Positions 6,873-10,969 of a DNA stretch of 10,969 nucleotides are shown in pieces; within the stretch, counting starts at the first letter, position 1, and every line of letters starts with the position of its first letter. The DNA is from an uncultured Anaerolineaceae bacterium. Its GTDB lineage: Bacteria; Chloroflexota; Anaerolineae; Anaerolineales; Anaerolineaceae. The notes below the pieces were generated by a model, which ran no database searches, had not been told where the DNA came from, and was given only the letters and a program-made list of their open reading frames with translations. Location of the stretch: positions 1-10,969 of the forward strand of contig CALDSL010000166.1 in the NCBI GenBank assembly GCA_937920255.1, given 5' to 3'. Both the position numbers and the translations under genes were made by a program.

Positions 6873-6899
6873 TGTGGGGGGCGCCCCGCGCCCCCCACA
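6873..6899 (+). terminator. intrinsic terminator or attenuator between binding protein and permease
   Basis: TGTGGGGGGCGC (6873-6884) and GCGCCCCCCACA (6888-6899) form a 12-bp perfect stem with a 3-nt loop, followed by TTCTTCTTC. The stem is very GC-rich and the tail is pyrimidine-rich rather than a pure T-run, so partial termination is the likeliest reading. Position 30 bp after the binding-protein stop and inside an otherwise collinear operon fits the known practice of making the receptor in excess of the membrane components. Confidence 0.7.
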
Positions 6900-6930
6900 T
6901 TCTTCTTCAAAACGATTTTGTTGGGTAGAT

Positions 6931-6952
6931 TCCGGCAAAAGTCTTTGCCGGA
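6931..6952 (+). other. 9-bp stem-loop upstream of the first permease gene
   Basis: TCCGGCAAA (6931-6939) pairs with TTTGCCGGA (6944-6952) around the tetraloop AGTC. No T-run follows. It lies 41 bp before the permease ATG, directly before TATGATC, which includes a -10-like TATGAT (6953-6958) with no good -35 partner. It could stabilise the 5' end of a processed permease mRNA or be an operator; the sequence does not decide. Confidence 0.5.
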
Positions 6953-6993
6953 TATGATCATTCATTATTCCAGTGCTGTTTGTGGAGTGCAGG

Positions 6994-8088
6994 ATGACCG
7001 ATTATATCATTCGCCGCCTTATCCAATCCGCAGTCCTTCTCTTTTTCATCTCCATGCTTTTATACGTGATCTTAAACCTCGTACCAGGCGGGCCGTTTGA
7101 TATGCTCCGTCTCTCCAACCCGCGCATGACTGGATCGCAACTCGACCGGTTGAACGCCCTGCTCGATCTCGACAAGCCGCTCCTGCCGGGGCAGTACTGC
7201 CCGCAGATTGGCGAGATTCAGGAGCCGTGCCGCTTCGACCAAGGTCGCTATCTGCGCTGGCTGGGCAAGGTGGTGCAGGGGGATTGGGGCAAATCGTGGA
7301 CGATTGCCAATGGAAAACCAGTGCTCGGCCTGATTGGCGGGCGCTTATGGTACACCGTGTTGCTGATGGGTATATCGTTGGTCGTTGCCATTATCATTGC
7401 CGTGCCAATCGGCATCTACTCGGCCATCCACCAGTACTCCATCATTGATTATTTTGTCACCGCACTGGCCTTTTTTGGCCAGTCCATGCCCACGTTTTGG
7501 ACTGGCCTGATGGCAATGGCGATCTTTTCCGTGGCGTTGGGGTGGTTCCCCACCAGCGGCGTGCGCACGGCCGGCAGTGAGGGCGATATTATCGAAGCTC
7601 TGGGGCGCGTCCTGTCCTTTGGGCGCTCGCATCCCGAGTTGGCCGGCCAGGAGTGGGCCACCATCGTCGATGGGCTGAAACACCTGGCCCTGCCAGCCGG
7701 CGTGCTGGTGTTCTTCAACCTGGCCACCTGGAGCCGCTACACCCGCACCTCCATGCTGGAAGTGCTGCGGCAGGACTACATGCGCACCGCGCGCGCCAAA
7801 GGCCTGGCCGAACGCTTTGTGATCCTCAAGCACGGCCTGCGCAATGCCCTTATCCCGCTCATCACCATCCTGGCGTTGCGCATTCCCAGTTTGTTCGGCG
7901 GCGCCCTGATCACCGAGACCATTTTCTCGTGGCCCGGGATGGGGCGCATGTTGATCGACTCCATCGCCGGCGTGGACTGGCCGGTGGTGCAGGGCATCCT
8001 GGTGATTTCCTCCTTCCTGGTGGTCTTCTCCAACTTCCTCGGCGACCTGGCGTATGCCTGGGTTGACCCGCGCATTCAGTACAGCTAA
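6994..8088 (+). CDS. ABC transporter permease, DppB/OppB type
   Basis: A 364-residue inner-membrane channel subunit of the importer. The ATG at 6994 is preferred over a GTG at 6973 because GGAG (6984-6987) stands 6 nt before it and the product then begins MTDYIIRRLIQS, the standard DppB start. A first membrane helix (about 10-30) ends in the family motif LVPGGPF. The cytoplasmic EAA coupling loop is clear at 262-288: RTARAKGL, then HGLRNALIP. The C-terminus ends in AYAWVDPRIQYS, close to the family's usual DPRxxY. Two insertions relative to typical DppB proteins are visible: about 20 residues at 65-84 in the first external loop, containing Cys69 and Cys79, and about 25 residues near 198-222 before HLALPAG. 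The next gene starts 14 bp after the stop codon, so the two permeases are probably cotranscribed and pair as a heterodimer. Confidence 0.95.
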   Translation: MTDYIIRRLIQSAVLLFFISMLLYVILNLVPGGPFDMLRLSNPRMTGSQLDRLNALLDLDKPLLPGQYCPQIGEIQEPCRFDQGRYLRWLGKVVQGDWGKSWTIANGKPVLGLIGGRLWYTVLLMGISLVVAIIIAVPIGIYSAIHQYSIIDYFVTALAFFGQSMPTFWTGLMAMAIFSVALGWFPTSGVRTAGSEGDIIEALGRVLSFGRSHPELAGQEWATIVDGLKHLALPAGVLVFFNLATWSRYTRTSMLEVLRQDYMRTARAKGLAERFVILKHGLRNALIPLITILALRIPSLFGGALITETIFSWPGMGRMLIDSIAGVDWPVVQGILVISSFLVVFSNFLGDLAYAWVDPRIQYS

Positions 8089-8102
8089 CAGGGGAAAAGA
8101 AC

Positions 8103-9080
8103 ATGTCATCTGCCCTTACCCCACAAAGCCCATCGCAAGTCCAGGCCGTCGCTCCGGTTGCCGTGCGAAAACTAAAATCCGAAAGCCAGTGGTCGCTGGC
8201 ATGGCGGCGGCTGCGCCGCCACAAGCTGGCCATGTTTGGCCTGTTTACGCTGATTTTGATTGTCTTTATGAGCATCTCGGCCGACTGGCTGGCGCCCTAC
8301 CCGTATGACGAGATCGACCTGGGCAAGGCCTACGCGCCGCTCATGTCGCCGGGCGGCGATGGTCTTCCCGCGCACATTCTTGGCACCGACAAGCTCGGGC
8401 GGGATATCCTTTCGCGCCTGATGTACGCCGGCCGCATCTCCCTCACCGTGGCGCTCGCGACGACCATTCTGACCATGCTGGTTGGAACCATCATGGGCGC
8501 CGTGGCCGGTTCGTTTGGCGGCTGGGTGGATAATATCCTCATGCGCTTCGCCGACTTGATGCTAACCCTGCCGGATCTTCCCATCCTGCTGATCCTTTCC
8601 AGCAGTCTGCGCCAGAACCAGGCGCTGACGGAATTTTTGGGCTCGAACGCCAGCGTGATCATTATTATCATCATCCTGGTGGTGTTCGGCTGGATGGGCG
8701 TTTCGCGCCTGGTGCGCGGTTCGGTGCTCACCCTGCGCTCGCAGGAGTTCATCCAGGCCACCCAGGCGCTGGGCGGCAGCCGCGCGCGGGTGATCTTCTC
8801 GCACCTGGTGCCGAACTCGATCGCGCCGATCATCGTGGCCGCAACGCTGGGCTTTGGCGCGGTGATCATTTCCGAATCGGCGCTGTCGTTCCTGGGTTTT
8901 GGCGTCATGCCGCCGGTACCCACCTGGGGCAACATGCTCAATGAAGCACGCAATTCGCCGCTGGAGTATCTGTTCACGCAGGCGCTCTCGCCCGGTTTTA
9001 TGATCTTTCTGACCGTGCTTTCCATCAACTTCCTGGGCGACGGCTTGCGTGACGCGCTCGACCCGCGCCTGAAACTCTAA
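8103..9080 (+). CDS. ABC transporter permease, DppC/OppC type
   Basis: This 325-residue protein is the second channel subunit. AGGGG (8090-8094) stands 8 nt before the ATG. A polar N-terminal tail of about 40 residues with WRRLRRHKLAMFG leads into the first membrane helix, as in OppC N-terminal domains. HILGTDKLGRDILSR at 91-105 is the DppC family signature. The EAA coupling loop is at 215-241 (EFIQATQALGG, then HLVPNSIAP), followed by ESALSFLGFG and a C-terminal GDGLRDALDPRLKL, all standard for the family. An isoleucine-rich run (residues 186-191) lies in a central membrane helix. The gene is 14 bp after the DppB-type gene and 15 bp before the unknown 180-residue gene, with no terminator between them. 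Confidence 0.96.
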   Translation: MSSALTPQSPSQVQAVAPVAVRKLKSESQWSLAWRRLRRHKLAMFGLFTLILIVFMSISADWLAPYPYDEIDLGKAYAPLMSPGGDGLPAHILGTDKLGRDILSRLMYAGRISLTVALATTILTMLVGTIMGAVAGSFGGWVDNILMRFADLMLTLPDLPILLILSSSLRQNQALTEFLGSNASVIIIIIILVVFGWMGVSRLVRGSVLTLRSQEFIQATQALGGSRARVIFSHLVPNSIAPIIVAATLGFGAVIISESALSFLGFGVMPPVPTWGNMLNEARNSPLEYLFTQALSPGFMIFLTVLSINFLGDGLRDALDPRLKL

Positions 9081-9095
9081 GCAGCGAAGGCTTCT

Positions 9096-9638
9096 ATGTC
9101 AGTTCCTACCGATCGGGTACGCACAAATCCAATCTTGATGGTGCTGGTGGTGGTGGGATTTCTGGTGTTAATCCCCATTCTGGTCATCGCCATCGCCTCG
9201 CAGGATCCGTTCTGGTACGTTAACGGGTTCGATGTGCTGCCGTACCGCGTGGTGGTGTATGCCGGCGGCGAAAGCACCGAGTACATGCAGGGCATGCCTG
9301 GTTACGATCAGCTCGCCGAAGGCGTGCGCGCCAGCCTCGACCAGGGCGTGCAGCGCGGTTCGGCCATCGGGCTTTCGCCCGAATCGCTCAGCGACGCCTA
9401 CCAGAAATACACCAGCGTGGAAGCTTTTTTCCCTGGGCCGGTAAAGCTGCACGCCGCCATCAACACCCACGCGCCCAACCAGATGTTGTTCCTGCTCACC
9501 GGCCGCCATTCGGATTACCCGATAGCGTTTATGGGCGTCGACGGCATGTACTATACCAACGGCCCCATCCTGAATACCAATGAGCCGCTGCGCGCGGCGC
9601 TGCAGGCGCTTGATTACGATCTAACTCCGGTACAGTGA
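9096..9638 (+). CDS. unrecognised single-pass membrane protein within the ABC importer operon
   Basis: A 180-residue protein that I do not recognise. GAAGG (9086-9090) lies 5 nt before the ATG. Arg7 and Arg9 precede a single strong hydrophobic helix (about 13-34), which predicts a cytoplasmic N-terminus and an external C-terminal domain of about 145 residues. There is no lipobox and no cysteine. The external part is mixed polar/hydrophobic, with many Tyr and Gly, a central helix-prone stretch (YDQLAEGVRASLDQGVQRG), and a more beta-like second half (MLFLLTGRHSDYPIAFMGVDG). It starts 15 bp after the DppC-type permease and precedes the ATPase genes, so it is probably cotranscribed with the permeases. 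Canonical dpp/opp operons have nothing at this place. A role as an accessory or assembly factor of the transporter is a guess from position only; it could also be functionally unrelated. Confidence 0.85.
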   Translation: MSVPTDRVRTNPILMVLVVVGFLVLIPILVIAIASQDPFWYVNGFDVLPYRVVVYAGGESTEYMQGMPGYDQLAEGVRASLDQGVQRGSAIGLSPESLSDAYQKYTSVEAFFPGPVKLHAAINTHAPNQMLFLLTGRHSDYPIAFMGVDGMYYTNGPILNTNEPLRAALQALDYDLTPVQ

Positions 9639-9682
9639 GATTTAAAAAGAATCCGGCGGATGCGGTTGTCGTTTATTTCATG

Positions 9683-9688
9683 TATAAT
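9683..9688 (+). promoter_or_regulatory. -10 box of a possible internal promoter for the ATPase genes
   Basis: A perfect TATAAT sits in the 87-bp gap between the unknown gene and the first ATPase gene, 37 nt before the GTG start, in an AT-rich patch. No convincing -35 hexamer stands at the usual distance (ATGCGG at 17 bp spacing). If active, it would allow the two ATPases to be made independently of the permeases, for example to serve several permease sets. Confidence 0.4.
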
Positions 9689-9725
9689 CATTCCATCCCC
9701 CAATTGAGAAAGCGAGTGAGGATCT

Positions 9726-10751
9726 GTGGCGAACAATTCTTCCAAACCTCTGCTTGAAGTAAAGGGCCTCAAGACCTATTTCTTTACCGAAGACGGTGTG
9801 GTAAAGGCGGTTGACGGCGTCGATTTTGATGTGCTCCCCGGTGAAGTGTTGGGCCTGGTAGGCGAGTCGGGTTGCGGCAAGAGCGTCACCTCGTTCTCGA
9901 TCATGCGGCTTGTGGGCCCTCCGGGCAGGGTGATCGATGGGCAGATCATGTTCGAAGGCCGCGACCTGCTCAAAATTTCCGAGAGCGAAATGGTGCACAT
10001 GCGCGGCGACCGCATTTCGATGATCTTCCAGCAGCCGCAGTCCAGCCTGAACCCGGTGTTCAAAGTTGGCGATCAGGTGGCCGAAGTGCTCCAGATACAC
10101 GAAAGCAAGAACAAGGACACCTCCTGGGAACAGGCAGTGGAACTGCTCAAGCTCGTGGGTATCCCCGATGCTGGTCGTAAGGCGCATGCGTACCCGCACG
10201 AGATGTCGGGCGGGCAGGCGCAGCGCGTGATGATCGCCATGGCGCTGGCCCTCAGTCCGCAGTTGCTCATCGCCGACGAGCCGACCACCGCGCTGGATGT
10301 GACCATCCAGGCCCAGATTCTCGACCTGATCCGCGATCTGCGCACGCGTTTGGGAACTTCCGTTATTCTGATCACCCACGACCTGGGGGTGATCGCGGAA
10401 ATGGCCGACCGCGTGGCGGTGATGTACGCCGGCCGCATTGTCGAGCATACGGACGTCAATACCCTGTTCGAAAAACCGATGCACCCCTACACCCAGGGTC
10501 TGATTGGTTCCATCCCCGTTCTGGGCGAGGTGCGCGAGGCGCTGGATGTGATCCCCGGTAACGTGCCCAATCTGGTAAACCTGCCGCCGGGCTGCCGCTT
10601 TGCGCCGCGCTGCCGCGCGCGCGAGCAGTACGGCCTGGAGATTTGCACCAGGATCGAGCCGGACCTGTTCCCGGTAGGGCAGGCGCATACTGTGCGCTGC
10701 TGGCTGTACCAGGATTATGAGAATCACCAGGCGCCGCTCAAGGTCGAATAG
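9726..10751 (+). CDS. ABC transporter ATP-binding protein, DppD/OppD type
   Basis: A 341-residue cytoplasmic ATPase subunit. It starts with GTG at 9726, with GAGG (9718-9721) 4 nt before; the protein then begins with the normal LLEVKGLKTYF strand and no better start exists nearby. Motifs in order: Walker A GESGCGKS (46-53), Q-loop FQQP (101-104), signature MSGGQAQR (160-167), Walker B with catalytic Glu LLIADEP (180-186, Glu185), D-loop ALD (189-191), and switch His218 in THD. The signature has QAQR where most family members have MRQR or QRQR. The C-terminal oligopeptide-transporter domain (about 250-330) has four Cys (290, 296, 307, 325); in mycobacterial OppD the equivalent region is reported to hold an iron-sulfur cluster, so one is possible here. 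The next ATPase gene begins 12 bp after the stop codon, and the pair should form the nucleotide-binding heterodimer. Confidence 0.96.
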   Translation: MANNSSKPLLEVKGLKTYFFTEDGVVKAVDGVDFDVLPGEVLGLVGESGCGKSVTSFSIMRLVGPPGRVIDGQIMFEGRDLLKISESEMVHMRGDRISMIFQQPQSSLNPVFKVGDQVAEVLQIHESKNKDTSWEQAVELLKLVGIPDAGRKAHAYPHEMSGGQAQRVMIAMALALSPQLLIADEPTTALDVTIQAQILDLIRDLRTRLGTSVILITHDLGVIAEMADRVAVMYAGRIVEHTDVNTLFEKPMHPYTQGLIGSIPVLGEVREALDVIPGNVPNLVNLPPGCRFAPRCRAREQYGLEICTRIEPDLFPVGQAHTVRCWLYQDYENHQAPLKVE

Positions 10752-10763
10752 GAGAGAGAAACA

Positions 10764-10969
10764 ATGGCAACCACCTTTACCCCTCCGCAAGAAGAGAAAC
10801 AAATTAAAGATCAGGATCTGATCGAGGTAAAGAACCTAAAAAAGTACTTTCCTGTTCGCGGCGGCATCCTGCAGCGCGTTGTGGCCCAGGTGCAGGCTGT
10901 AGATGACGTGTCCTTCAGCATCCGCGAGGGCGAGACCCTCGGCCTGGTGGGCGAATCGGGCTGCGGCAA
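10764..10969 (+). CDS. ABC transporter ATP-binding protein, DppF/OppF type (5' part, cut by window edge)
   Basis: The frame opens at ATG 10764, 7 nt after GGAGAG (10751-10756), and stays open for 68 codons to the right edge. The visible part has a short polar N-terminal extension, then DLIEVKNLKKYFPVRGG, the typical DppF opening with the aromatic A-loop residue, the insert ILQRVVAQVQAVDDVSF, and GETLGLVGESGCG, which is the Walker A motif up to the edge. The Lys codon is incomplete in the window (AA visible). The FPVRGG-insert-VQAVDDVSF arrangement separates the DppF/OppF branch from the DppD branch. It should pair with the preceding ATPase. Signature, Walker B and C-terminal Cys domain lie outside the window. 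Confidence 0.93.
   Translation, partial: MATTFTPPQEEKQIKDQDLIEVKNLKKYFPVRGGILQRVVAQVQAVDDVSFSIREGETLGLVGESGCG

Noticed and set aside
6776..6965. Minus-strand small frames across the gap after the second binding protein
   Set aside because: They read through the terminator-like hairpin and have no recognisable product; the gap is explained by regulatory structure.
1..10969. CRISPR array, insertion sequence, tRNA or rRNA
   Set aside because: No spaced direct-repeat array, transposase motif, clover-leaf candidate or rRNA-like stretch was seen on either strand by reading.

Overview
The window looks like a chromosomal segment of a high-GC, environmental, didermic-unlike bacterium, most probably a Chloroflexota (Anaerolineae-type) genome. 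The reasons are indirect: two lipoprotein solute-binding proteins with Pro/Thr/Val-rich linkers after the lipidated Cys, large intergenic palindromes of a style common in that phylum, and the overall protein flavour. No rRNA, tRNA or phylogenetic marker is present, so the assignment is an inference.

Layout. (1) Bases 1-245 hold the C-terminal end of a membrane-anchored c-type-cytochrome-like protein. (2) Bases 246-408 are intergenic and carry a 27-bp perfect inverted repeat whose arms are also G-quadruplex-type sequences, then a TATAAT box. (3) Bases 409-2364 encode a stand-alone family 5 ABC solute-binding lipoprotein. (4) Bases 2365-2467, between convergent genes, are almost filled by a 36-bp perfect inverted repeat built of 9-nt units. 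(5) Bases 2468-4540 (minus strand) encode a polytopic GT-C-like membrane protein with a soluble C-terminal tail. (6) Bases 4541-4944 are an AT-richer divergent control region with a promoter on each strand, a stem-loop, short direct repeats and a roughly 140-nt leader containing an anti-SD-like sequence with no start codon after it. (7) From 4945 to the right edge runs a family 5 peptide/nickel/oligosaccharide-type ABC importer locus: solute-binding lipoprotein, terminator-like hairpin, DppB-type permease, DppC-type permease, an unrecognised single-pass membrane protein, DppD-type ATPase and the start of a DppF-type ATPase cut by the window edge inside its Walker A motif.

Working together: the solute-binding protein at 4945-6843 would capture substrate outside the membrane, the two permeases form the channel, and the two ATPases drive import. 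The first solute-binding protein (409-2364) has no permease of its own nearby and could feed the same transporter or another one. The substrate cannot be told from sequence. The hairpin after the binding-protein gene, and the TATAAT box in front of the ATPase genes, suggest that the components are expressed at different levels. I found no clear new defence, mobile or secondary-metabolite system. The less ordinary elements are the two large palindromes, the long leader, the cysteine-containing insertion in the DppB-type permease and the unknown 180-residue protein inside the operon.
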